DNA from: Kribbella jiaozuonensis
Lineage (GTDB): Bacteria > Actinomycetota > Actinomycetes > Propionibacteriales > Kribbellaceae
Reading direction: 5' to 3'
Assembly: GCF_005233875.1 (NCBI RefSeq)
Contig: NZ_SZPZ01000003.1
Span: 612,479 to 676,478 of the forward strand
Length of the DNA: 64,000 nt
Every line of letters begins with the position of its first letter. The first letter of the stretch is position 1. The notes below the pieces were generated by a model, which was given only the letters and a program-made list of their open reading frames with translations, was not told the origin of the DNA and ran no database searches. Positions 1 through 7,210 of this stretch are shown piece by piece. The position numbers were made by a program, and so were the translations under genes.

Positions 1-1
1 C

Positions 2-742
2 TGGGACGGCGTGATCGCTGACCTGCGTTCCGACCATCGATGTATCGCGCCGACGCTTCCGTTCGGAGCGCATCGGCGGCGGATGAACGACGGCGCCGAT
101 CTGTCGCTGCGCGGGATCGCCGACCTGGTGCTCGAGTTCCTCGACCGGCTCGACCTGCAGGACGTCGTACTCGTCGGGAACGACACCGGTGGCGCGGTGG
201 CGCAGCTGGTGCTCGGAGCTGAGCCCAAGCGTGTCGCGAAGGCTGTGCTGGCGTCGTGTGAGGCGTTCGACAACCTGCCGCCCGGTCTGACGGGACGAGT
301 GCTCGCGTTGTCCGGACAGTTGTCGCCGCGGTTGTTCGGAGCGTTCATGCAGCAGCTGCGGCTGAAGGCGGTACGCCGGTCGCCGCTCGCCTTCGGGACG
401 TTGACTAAGCGCGGCGACGCGACCACGGCGCAATGGATCCGGCCGCTGCTCGAGCAACCCGAGCTACGTGCGGAAACCGTGCGGATGCTCCGCGCCGTCT
501 TCGCGGACCGAGATCTGTTGACCGAAGCCGCGGCCGACTTGCGCCGCTTCGATCGACCGGCGCTCGTCGTCTGGGCGGCGGACGACCGGGTGATGCCGAC
601 AGAGCACGGCCGGCGCCTCGCCGAACTGTTGCCACAGGCAAATTTCTTCGAGGTTGCCGACAGCTACACGCTCATTCCGCTGGACCAGCCGGGCGAGTTC
701 GCCGGTCTGATCAGAGCTCTTTGCGCATCTGCTGGGAGATGA
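2..742 (+). CDS. alpha/beta-hydrolase, 5'-truncated by window edge
   Basis: The reading frame is open to the first bases, with hydrolase-like sequence (WDGVIADLRSDHR) before the first GTG at 11, so the gene starts outside the window. The nucleophile elbow reads GNDTGG with Asp as presumed nucleophile, as in haloalkane dehalogenase-like members rather than Ser esterases. A late acid (WAADDRVMP) is present. At the usual catalytic-His position the sequence is ADSYTLIPLDQP, with no His, so ordinary hydrolysis is doubtful. The 3' end overlaps the convergent GNAT gene by 32 bases. Substrate is unknown. Confidence 0.85.
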   Translation, partial: WDGVIADLRSDHRCIAPTLPFGAHRRRMNDGADLSLRGIADLVLEFLDRLDLQDVVLVGNDTGGAVAQLVLGAEPKRVAKAVLASCEAFDNLPPGLTGRVLALSGQLSPRLFGAFMQQLRLKAVRRSPLAFGTLTKRGDATTAQWIRPLLEQPELRAETVRMLRAVFADRDLLTEAAADLRRFDRPALVVWAADDRVMPTEHGRRLAELLPQANFFEVADSYTLIPLDQPGEFAGLIRALCASAGR

Positions 743-1175
743 CTTCATAGCCGAGCGAGTCGTACAGGCCGATCGCGGTCTTGTTGTCGCCGAAGACGTT
801 CAGGTCGAGCTGCTTGTGGCCGAGACGGCGGCACTCGTCTTCGCCGGCGAGCATGATGGCGCGGCCGTACCCCTTGCCGCGCTGGTTGCTGTCGACCTCG
901 ATGCCGTAGATGAACGGAACCCGTGCGCGCGTGCTGATCCACAGGTTGCCGACCGGCTCGTCGCCGGCGAACGCGGTCCAGATCAGCTGGTGCTCGGTGG
1001 CCGGCCCATCCGGCAGCAGCCTCTTGGTCTCGTCGTACGCGAACTTCAGTGCCTCGTCCTCGGCCAGCCCGCGGGCCGGACCGATCCCGGCCGCGAACGA
1101 GGTGGCGGCGCGGTCCATCCAGGACGGGTACTCGGATTCGGTGATCGGGCGGAGCAGCACCGCAGGCGTGGTCAC
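711..1175 (-). CDS. GNAT family N-acetyltransferase
   Basis: Predicted 154-residue single-domain acetyltransferase. The acetyl-CoA pyrophosphate-binding loop RGKGYG lies at residues 99-104, followed by the typical NKTAIGLYDSLGY segment at about 131-143. The closest general family is the RimI-like acetyltransferases; the acceptor is unknown. The GTG start is chosen because a -10-like TATCGT lies exactly six bases upstream, within a palindrome shared with the divergent hotdog gene, suggesting leaderless translation. It converges with and overlaps the preceding hydrolase. Confidence 0.85.
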   Translation of the reverse strand: MTTPAVLLRPITESEYPSWMDRAATSFAAGIGPARGLAEDEALKFAYDETKRLLPDGPATEHQLIWTAFAGDEPVGNLWISTRARVPFIYGIEVDSNQRGKGYGRAIMLAGEDECRRLGHKQLDLNVFGDNKTAIGLYDSLGYEVISQQMRKEL

Positions 1176-1181
1176 GCCCTG

Positions 1182-1200
1182 ACGATAGCCCGGCTATCGT
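1182..1200. promoter_or_regulatory. symmetric divergent leaderless promoter
   Basis: ACGATAGCC-C-GGCTATCGT is a perfect 9+1+9 palindrome. Each half contains TATCGT as a TANNNT -10 element, one per strand, and each is followed by exactly six bases and a GTG start (1175 on minus, 1207 on plus). The two -10 boxes are too close for two polymerases to be bound together. No clear -35 is seen. Confidence 0.65.
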
Positions 1201-1206
1201 GCGCGG

Positions 1207-1608
1207 GTGACGGAATTGACGCTCGAAGTGGCTCAGAAGCTGTTGGCGGCACAGCCGTTCAGCCTGTTGGTCGGCGCGCGGGTGACCGCGTTCGGGGACG
1301 GCGGCGCGACGCTGGAGCTTGATATCCGTACGGAACTCCAGCAGCAGAACGGTTTCCTGCACGGAGGCGTTCTCGCGGACAACGCGATCACGTTCGCCGG
1401 CGGATCGGCGCTCGGCCCGGACGTGCTGACCGGCGGGTTCACGATCAGTTACCTGCGCCCGGCCCAAGGCGCGATCCTCCGGGCCGGGGCGAAGGTCGCC
1501 CACGCGGGCAGGCGTCAGGCGACGTGCACCTGCGAACTCACCACGATCGACGACGCCGGTACGCCGACCCTGTGCGCGATCGCCCAGGGCACGGTCATCA
1601 CCCGCTAG
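1207..1608 (+). CDS. PaaI/YbgC-like hotdog thioesterase
   Basis: A 133-residue protein with the hotdog-fold signature around residues 48-60, NGFLHGGVLADN, where the HGG loop and following Asp form the thioesterase site in PaaI-type enzymes. It probably hydrolyses an acyl-CoA in the cytoplasm, but the substrate cannot be read from sequence. GTG start is placed six bases after TATCGT, implying a leaderless mRNA. It runs convergently into the zinc-ribbon gene with a four-base stop-stop overlap. Confidence 0.85.
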   Translation: MTELTLEVAQKLLAAQPFSLLVGARVTAFGDGGATLELDIRTELQQQNGFLHGGVLADNAITFAGGSALGPDVLTGGFTISYLRPAQGAILRAGAKVAHAGRRQATCTCELTTIDDAGTPTLCAIAQGTVITR

Positions 1609-1883
1609 TCGAAGAGCTCTTCGAGGAACGACTTCTTCTTCTTGCGTGAGTGCTGATTCCCGTACGTGCGGTCGTCGTAACGCCTCTTCTCCTCGTACCG
1701 CTTCTCTTCGTAGCGGGGCTGCGGTGACGGGGAGTTGTACTGCAGCTCGGCGTCCACCAGCCGCTCCAGCTCACCGCGATCGAGGAAGATCCCGCGGCAC
1801 TCTCCGCACTGGTCGACGGTGACGCTGTTGCGCTCGTACGAACGCATCTGGCCACGACACTTGGGACACGTCAAGCTCTCCAT
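1605..1883 (-). CDS. TFIIB-type zinc-ribbon protein
   Basis: Small 92-residue protein. Two CxxC pairs (C6/C9 and C26/C29) separated by 16 residues form a zinc ribbon like the zf-TFIIB family, including the characteristic CGECRGIFLDRGELE segment. The C-terminal half is charged and low complexity, rich in R, Y, E and K. Function of this widespread family is unknown. A TAGGGT box lies six bases upstream of the ATG, suggesting leaderless expression. Confidence 0.85.
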   Translation of the reverse strand: MESLTCPKCRGQMRSYERNSVTVDQCGECRGIFLDRGELERLVDAELQYNSPSPQPRYEEKRYEEKRRYDDRTYGNQHSRKKKKSFLEELFD

Positions 1884-1889
1884 CCAGCA

Positions 1890-1895
1890 ACCCTA
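1890..1895 (-). promoter_or_regulatory. -10 box (TAGGGT) of zinc-ribbon gene
   Basis: On the minus strand TAGGGT is followed by six bases and the ATG at 1883. The arrangement matches the TANNNT-N6-start pattern repeated across this window and no Shine-Dalgarno is visible. Confidence 0.5.
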
Positions 1896-1946
1896 AGTGA
1901 CGAAATCCGCCCACAGGCCTACTCTCAGCGAACTCTCAGCAAGTCC

Positions 1947-3848
1947 TCATTTGAAGCTGGACAGGAACGTCTTCAGGATCGGCCCGGCGGTGTGCGAGCC
2001 GGACTCGCCGCCCTCGACGATGACCGCGAACGCGACGTCGCCGCGATAGCCGGCCATCCAGGCGTTGGTGATCACCTTGCCGCCGGAGACGAGCTCGGCC
2101 GTACCGGTCTTCGCCGCGACCGCGCCGTTGCCGGCCAGCACCTTCGCCGTACCGCCGGTGACCGTGGTCCGCATGAACGTCCGCAGCGCCGCAACAGTTG
2201 CCGGAGGCAACGGAGAGGCGGCCGCGCCGGCGGCGTCCTTACCCGGTACCAGCACCGGCTTCATCGCCGTACCGTGGTCGACCGTGGCAGCGACCAGCGA
2301 GATCGCCAGCGGGCTCGCGGTGACCGTGCCCTGGCCGATCATCGACGCGGCCTCAGCCACGTCGTCCTTCGGCAGCGGTACCTGACCACCGTACGCGTTG
2401 ATCGACAGGTTCAGGTCGCGCCCGATGCCGAACATCGCCGCGGCCTTGGTCATCCCGTCCTTCGGCAGCCGCGCGTGCTGCGAGATGAACGCGGTGTTGC
2501 AGGACTCGTTGAACGCCTTCTGCATCGTGCCCGCGCCGTACGCCGCGAGACCGTCGTAGTTCTTGAAGGTCTTGCCGAACACGTTGATCGTGTTCGTGCA
2601 CGGCAGCGCGGTCGCGCCGGTCTCGCCGCTGCCGATCAACGCGGCCGAGGTGACGATCTTGAACGTCGAACCCGGCGCGTACTGGCCCTGGAACGCGCGG
2701 TTGTAGCTCGCCACCGTCGGACCGTTCGCCGCGGCGAGGATCTGCCCGGTCGATGCCTGTACGGCGACCAGCGACGCCGGCAGCTTGCTCGTCGCCAGCG
2801 CGGCCTCGGCCGACTTCTGCATCGCGGTGTCGAGCGTGGTCTTCACCGGCTTGCCGGCAGTGCCCTTCTGGCTGAAGACGGTCTTGATCGTCAGCTTGGT
2901 CTTGCCGTCCCGCAGCGTGACGGTGCCGCCCGGAGTACCGGCGAGCTGCTGCTGGAACGCGTACTGCAGACCCGTAGTACCGACCTGGTCCTGCGCGGAC
3001 GCGGTCGGCCCGGCGTTCTTCAGGGTGTCCGCGGTCGCGGTCTTCATCGTGCCGATCAGGTTCTTGGCGAACGTTGCGGTCGGCGGCAGCGACTGCGTGC
3101 CGCCCATCGTCAGTACGCCCGGCAGCTTGCCCATCGTCGGCCGCAGCGCTTCCCACTGCTCGGCGCGGATCGTGATCGCATCCACGAACTGCCCGGCCGG
3201 GGCCGCCTTCGCGCGGGCCGCGAGCTTCGTCCCGTCGACCTGCAGGTACTTCGTGAACGCGGCGTACGTCGCCGGCGTCGCCACCGCGCCGGATGCGACG
3301 CCGACGATCACGACCGGCCGGTTCGCGGTCAGCGCGACACCGTTGCGGTCAAGGATCGAGGCACGCGCGGGCAGGGCACGGACACGCTTGAGGTAGTTGG
3401 TGTCGCCGAGGCCGGGGTAGATGGTGTCGCCGGAGGCCTTGATCTTCCACGCGTCCGCGGTCTTCACCGCCGTCGCCGTACTCGTCCACTTCATGGCGCC
3501 GATGCCGCGCAGCTGCGCCTCGACCGCCAGCTCCTGGGTGCAGTTGTTGGCGTCGCTGCACTTCGGGTCGCCCTGCGGGGTGACCGTCACGGTGCTGGCG
3601 ACCAGCGCGGTGTCGGTGTCGTCGAGCCGCTTCGCGAACACAGTCGGGTTGTCGGTGAGCGCTCCGGCAGCGTCCGGCTTGCCGTCCGGCGCCCACGCCT
3701 TCACCCATGCGTCGGCGAACTGCTTGATGACAGCGCCGGAGGCCTTCTGCTCGTCGTTCCCGGACTTGCCGCCGCCGGATTTGCTGTCGGAACAACCGGC
3801 CGTGATCAGCAGACTACTCAGACAGACGATCGCAGTGGTTCGCTTCAC
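1947..3848 (-). CDS. lipoprotein penicillin-binding protein, MecA/PbpA-like
   Basis: Likely cell-wall D,D-transpeptidase. The chosen GTG at 3848 gives 633 residues starting with a lipoprotein signal (LLITAGC, lipid-modified Cys19). An NTF2-like MecA_N region (about 35-160) precedes a dimerisation domain and the transpeptidase domain. Active-site motifs are intact: STFK at 394-397, SCN at 449-451 and KTG at 580-582. A GTG at 3881 would add 11 residues but has no ribosome site. This class crosslinks peptidoglycan outside the membrane; low beta-lactam affinity is known for some members but cannot be inferred here. Confidence 0.9.
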   Translation of the reverse strand: MKRTTAIVCLSSLLITAGCSDSKSGGGKSGNDEQKASGAVIKQFADAWVKAWAPDGKPDAAGALTDNPTVFAKRLDDTDTALVASTVTVTPQGDPKCSDANNCTQELAVEAQLRGIGAMKWTSTATAVKTADAWKIKASGDTIYPGLGDTNYLKRVRALPARASILDRNGVALTANRPVVIVGVASGAVATPATYAAFTKYLQVDGTKLAARAKAAPAGQFVDAITIRAEQWEALRPTMGKLPGVLTMGGTQSLPPTATFAKNLIGTMKTATADTLKNAGPTASAQDQVGTTGLQYAFQQQLAGTPGGTVTLRDGKTKLTIKTVFSQKGTAGKPVKTTLDTAMQKSAEAALATSKLPASLVAVQASTGQILAAANGPTVASYNRAFQGQYAPGSTFKIVTSAALIGSGETGATALPCTNTINVFGKTFKNYDGLAAYGAGTMQKAFNESCNTAFISQHARLPKDGMTKAAAMFGIGRDLNLSINAYGGQVPLPKDDVAEAASMIGQGTVTASPLAISLVAATVDHGTAMKPVLVPGKDAAGAAASPLPPATVAALRTFMRTTVTGGTAKVLAGNGAVAAKTGTAELVSGGKVITNAWMAGYRGDVAFAVIVEGGESGSHTAGPILKTFLSSFK

Positions 3849-4062
3849 TTTCCCAACTCTCGCACGACGACGGGTGGACACCGGGCACAGTCTTCGGCGT
3901 GTGGCATCTCGCCACGAGGGCGAAACTACTCAATCCACGCAAGTACGACGCGGCCGACCGCTCAGGAGTTGGCGTCAGAGTGAGCGTGAATCAGGGGCAA
4001 GACGTTGCGCGAATGGGCCCGGACGATTCTGGAACCGCGTTCCAGCCTTGGCACACGCGGCG

Positions 4063-4068
4063 TATTCT
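4063..4068 (+). promoter_or_regulatory. -10 box (TATTCT) of rhaM-like gene
   Basis: TATTCT lies eight bases before the GTG at 4077. No Shine-Dalgarno is present, so a leaderless or nearly leaderless transcript is inferred. Confidence 0.45.
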
Positions 4069-4076
4069 GCTCCTTT

Positions 4077-4406
4077 GTGACCCGCCTAGCGCTGCACAGC
4101 CGCCTGATTCCCGGTACCGAAGAGGCCTACGAGATCGAGCACGCTCGCGTCTGGCCGGAGCTGATCGCCTCGATGCACGCCGCCGGCATCAGCGACTGGT
4201 CGATCTGGCGCAGCGGCCGCGACCTGTTCCACCTGGTCGACGCCGACGATTTCGAGGCATCGGTCGAGTACCTCCGCACCGACCCGACCGACCAACGCTG
4301 GCAGCAACACATGAGCCAGTTCGTCGAAGGCTTCGCGCAGAACCCGGAAGGCGTGGCCGGCCAGTCCCTCCGCCACGTGTGGACCATGAGCGAGCAGACC
4401 GACTAG
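4077..4406 (+). CDS. rhaM: L-rhamnose mutarotase family protein
   Basis: A 109-residue protein matching the length and layout of RhaM/DUF718 enzymes, which interconvert alpha and beta anomers of L-rhamnose. Conserved features include the N-terminal LHSRLIPGTEEAYE, catalytic-type His22 in EHARVWPEL, and WSIWRSGRDLFHLVDADDF. The GTG at 4077 is preferred to an upstream in-frame start at 4005 because it gives the family length and follows a TATTCT box. No rhamnose catabolic genes are adjacent, so the true sugar may differ. It overlaps the convergent pirin gene by four bases. Confidence 0.85.
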   Translation: MTRLALHSRLIPGTEEAYEIEHARVWPELIASMHAAGISDWSIWRSGRDLFHLVDADDFEASVEYLRTDPTDQRWQQHMSQFVEGFAQNPEGVAGQSLRHVWTMSEQTD

Positions 4407-5098
4407 TACATCTCCCAGACGAGCACCTCGGCGCCGCCCGGCCCGGCGGTGAGACGCCCGCCCGAGTCGGCCTGCCGTACGGCATCTCCGGTCCCCAGCT
4501 CGCCGGCCCCCTCGAGCTCCGCCGTCCCCGTCGCCACGAACAGATGCAGGTACGGCGCTGCCGGCAACTCGACTGCCTGCGCCGGGGTCAGCCGCGCGAC
4601 CGACATCCCGGCCTGAGGCTGGTTGAGGCGGATCGCCGTACTCGAGGCGTGTTTGGCCAGCCCCGACGCGACCGGGGTCAGCTCCCCCGTCGTCAGATCC
4701 AGCTCCGCCTGCTCGTACGACGGGGGCAGATCGAATGCGTCCGGCCGTACCCACATCTGTACGTAGTGGACCGGTTCGCCGCCGTCGTTCCACTCCGAGT
4801 GCTGGATCCCCGAGCCCGCACTCATCCGCTGCGCCAGCCCCGGGTAGACGATCCCGCTGTTCCCCTGCGAATCCCGGTGCGCCAGCGCGCCCCGCAGTAC
4901 CCAAGTCACGATCTCCAGGTCCTGATGCGGATGCGTCTCGAACCCGGTGCCTGGGGCAACTGTCTCGTCGTTGTGCGCGACGAGGAATCCGAACCCGACG
5001 TTCGCCGGGTCGTAATGCGGCCCGAACGAGAACGAATGCCACGAGTCCAGCCATTCGCTGACCGTCCGGAACCGCTCGTCCGCCCGCCGGATCTCCAT
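4403..5098 (-). CDS. pirin family protein
   Basis: A 231-residue bicupin of the pirin family. The N-terminal cupin shows the typical metal-binding pattern (FETHPHQDLEIVTWVL, then SAGSGIQHSEWN), with His and Glu residues positioned as in pirin/quercetinase. Several bacterial pirins oxidise quercetin, others act as redox-sensing partners; neither is decided here. The ATG at 5098 starts five bases after the stop of the DinB gene, so the two are probably one transcript. A longer in-frame extension upstream overlaps DinB and is rejected. Confidence 0.9.
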   Translation of the reverse strand: MEIRRADERFRTVSEWLDSWHSFSFGPHYDPANVGFGFLVAHNDETVAPGTGFETHPHQDLEIVTWVLRGALAHRDSQGNSGIVYPGLAQRMSAGSGIQHSEWNDGGEPVHYVQMWVRPDAFDLPPSYEQAELDLTTGELTPVASGLAKHASSTAIRLNQPQAGMSVARLTPAQAVELPAAPYLHLFVATGTAELEGAGELGTGDAVRQADSGGRLTAGPGGAEVLVWEMY

Positions 5099-5103
5099 GG
5101 GGT

Positions 5104-5607
5104 CTAGTAATACCCCGTCTCGCCGTCGAGCAGTTCGCGCATGGTGTCGAGCTGCCCGACGTGCCGCGCCGTCTCCTCGACCATGTGAATCAGGATCCAC
5201 CGCAGCGACGGCTGGAACCTGGAGTCCTTGGCGACGTCGTCCAGCGCGTGGGCGGCGGTGATCTCGTTCGAGTCGGCCCACTGCGTGTCGAACTCGTCCA
5301 GCAGCCGCGCGAGCGGTACGCCGTCCGCCCGCCAGTCGGCGCTCTCCGGCTCCTTCTGGAAGCCCGGGTTGTCGCCCGGCTCGTCCAGGAACACGGCGTG
5401 GAACCAGAGGTGCTCGTTCCACCGCAGGTGCGACACCAGCCCGGCCGGCGTCATCAGCGGCGACGTCGGGAACACGGACCGATGCTCGTCCTCGGGCTTG
5501 AGGCCTTCCAGCTTCCGGCGTACCAGCACCCGCTGCAGGTCGAGCCAACCGATCAGCTGCGTGCGGTCGTCGGCAGTCAGAGGCGGTCGTGCCGCGTAGA
5601 GATTCAT
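5104..5607 (-). CDS. DinB/DUF664 family protein
   Basis: A 167-residue four-helix-bundle protein. Conserved metal-site histidines lie in VSHLRWNEHLW and in the C-terminal HMVEETARHVGQLD. Related DinB-like proteins of actinobacteria use mycothiol as cosubstrate or metal partner (for example maleylpyruvate isomerase), so thiol-transferase chemistry is plausible but unproven. It is clearly paralogous to the gene at 57291-57812. A TACGGT box lies six bases before the ATG. It is probably cotranscribed with the pirin gene. Confidence 0.88.
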   Translation of the reverse strand: MNLYAARPPLTADDRTQLIGWLDLQRVLVRRKLEGLKPEDEHRSVFPTSPLMTPAGLVSHLRWNEHLWFHAVFLDEPGDNPGFQKEPESADWRADGVPLARLLDEFDTQWADSNEITAAHALDDVAKDSRFQPSLRWILIHMVEETARHVGQLDTMRELLDGETGYY

Positions 5608-5613
5608 GCGAGG

Positions 5614-5619
5614 ACCGTA
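5614..5619 (-). promoter_or_regulatory. -10 box (TACGGT) of DinB-pirin pair
   Basis: TACGGT on the minus strand, six bases, then ATG at 5607; no Shine-Dalgarno, hence predicted leaderless. Confidence 0.5.
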
Positions 5620-5649
5620 ACCAACGCTGTGTTCACCGCGAGAACGAGA

Positions 5650-5682
5650 GGGACTGCGCCGCTCGGTGGGCGGCGCAGTCCC
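5650..5682 (-). terminator. intrinsic terminator after pepD-like gene
   Basis: GGGACTGCGCCG (5650-5661) and CGGCGCAGTCCC (5671-5682) form a perfect 12-bp stem with a 9-base loop, about 20 bases beyond the stop of the minus-strand protease gene. The minus strand continues with a pyrimidine-rich TCTCGTTCTCG run, not a pure U-tract. Confidence 0.7.
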
Positions 5683-5702
5683 GGTTCTGGTACGACGGCT
5701 GG

Positions 5703-7109
5703 TCAGCCGGTGGGGTTCCCGTTGTCGGAGCCGAGGGTTGCCTTGATCGGTTGCTGCTTGCCGGCGCGGGTGACGGTCAGGGTGACCTGATCGCCCGGGC
5801 GGTGCGAACGGACTGCGGCGACCAACGCGTCCCCTGACGCGATCGCCTTGCCGTCAACAGCGGTCACCACATCACCTGACTGGAGACCGGCTTTGTCCGC
5901 CGCACCGCCGGACGTGACCTCGCCCAGGCGTGCTCCGTTCGTGAGCCCGTCGGAGGACTGCGCGTCGCCGACCGTCACACCGAGCCGCGCATGCGTGGCC
6001 TTGCCCTTGGCCACCAGCTCGTCGATGATCGGCTTGGCCTGGTCGATCGGGATAGCGAACCCCAGGCCGATGTTGCCGCCTTCGGATTGTCCCGATCCGC
6101 CGGCGGTTTTGATCGCGCTGTTGATACCGACCACCTGGCCGGCGAGGTCGATCAGGGCGCCGCCGGAGTTACCCGGGTTGATCGCGGCGTCCGTCTGGAT
6201 TGCTGGGAAGACTGTCGTGCTGTCCTGCTGCTCGTCACCCGATGTCACCGGGCGGTTCAGCGCCGAGACGATACCGCTGGTCACGGTCGCCTCCAGGCCG
6301 AACGGCGAACCGATCGCGACCACGCCCTGCCCGACCGCGAGCTTGCCGCTCGACCCCAGCGTGGCCGGGGTCAGGTCGGTCGCGTTGGCGTGGATGACGG
6401 CGAGGTCGGTGAGCGGGTCGGTGCCCTTGACCGTGGCGTTGACCGTGCGGCCGTCGTTCAGCATCACGGTGATCGTGGCGCCTTGACCGGCACCCGCGAC
6501 CACGTGGTTGTTGGTGACGATCAGGCCGTCCTTGCTGATCACGATGCCGGACCCGGTCGCCGCGCCCTGCGACGTCGCGACCGCGATCTTCACCACGCTC
6601 GGCAGCACCTTGGCCGCGGCGCTCTGCACCGAGCCGTCCGGCGCGGCCGCGGGTGCGGCCTGGTTGCCGTTCAGCGGTGCGGTCACGGACGGGCTGTTCG
6701 TGGTGTGGTCGTTGGAGGCCGAGTAGACGGCCGCCCCGCCGACACCGCCGGCCAGACCGACCAGCAGCGCAGTCAGCGCCACCGCGGCCAGACCGGCCCG
6801 CTTCTTAGGCTTCTCCGCCGTTGCCGTGGCCGGCTGCGGTCCGAAGGGCCAGTTCGGGCCCGGAGACGTCCCCTGATGCGTCCCCGGCGCGCCGAACTGC
6901 GGGTAGGTACTCCCACCTGAGGGGTACTGTCCCGGCCGCTGCCCCTGCGGCCCCGATTCCGGCCTCTGCTGTCCCGGCTGACCACCCTGCGGCGCGAACT
7001 GCTGTTGCTGATGCTGCCCGTACATCGGCAACTGCTGCGTCCGCTCCGGCCCCTGCGGACCTTGCGGGTTCTGGCCGGGCTGGTTCTGCGGCGGCTGGTT
7101 CTCGGTCAT
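5703..7109 (-). CDS. pepD: HtrA-like S1C serine protease with PDZ domain
   Basis: A 468-residue envelope protease. Order: a Gln/Pro-rich cytoplasmic N-terminus (about 1-95), one membrane helix (105-131), trypsin-like domain with His202 (TNNHVV), Asp235 (TDLAVI) and Ser315 (GNSGGAL), then a C-terminal PDZ domain (GLQSGDVVTAVDGKAI). It probably degrades or refolds damaged proteins outside the membrane. It is the third gene after the response regulator and kinase, as in the mycobacterial mprA-mprB-pepD locus. An alternative ATG at 7178 has a better AGAGGA ribosome site and would add 23 residues of atypical composition. Confidence 0.9.
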   Translation of the reverse strand: MTENQPPQNQPGQNPQGPQGPERTQQLPMYGQHQQQQFAPQGGQPGQQRPESGPQGQRPGQYPSGGSTYPQFGAPGTHQGTSPGPNWPFGPQPATATAEKPKKRAGLAAVALTALLVGLAGGVGGAAVYSASNDHTTNSPSVTAPLNGNQAAPAAAPDGSVQSAAAKVLPSVVKIAVATSQGAATGSGIVISKDGLIVTNNHVVAGAGQGATITVMLNDGRTVNATVKGTDPLTDLAVIHANATDLTPATLGSSGKLAVGQGVVAIGSPFGLEATVTSGIVSALNRPVTSGDEQQDSTTVFPAIQTDAAINPGNSGGALIDLAGQVVGINSAIKTAGGSGQSEGGNIGLGFAIPIDQAKPIIDELVAKGKATHARLGVTVGDAQSSDGLTNGARLGEVTSGGAADKAGLQSGDVVTAVDGKAIASGDALVAAVRSHRPGDQVTLTVTRAGKQQPIKATLGSDNGNPTG

Positions 7110-7210
7110 GGCAATTACTGTCTCCGCCGCACCTGAGAGGGCCCTGAAGATCCGCTCGGAGTGACCGAAGAACTCCATGAAGATCCTCTGAAGGACCTGT
7201 CAGGAAGTCT

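Noticed and set aside
4005..4076. Earlier start for the rhamnose mutarotase gene
   Set aside because: Adds 24 residues not seen in the family and ignores the TATTCT box next to GTG 4077.
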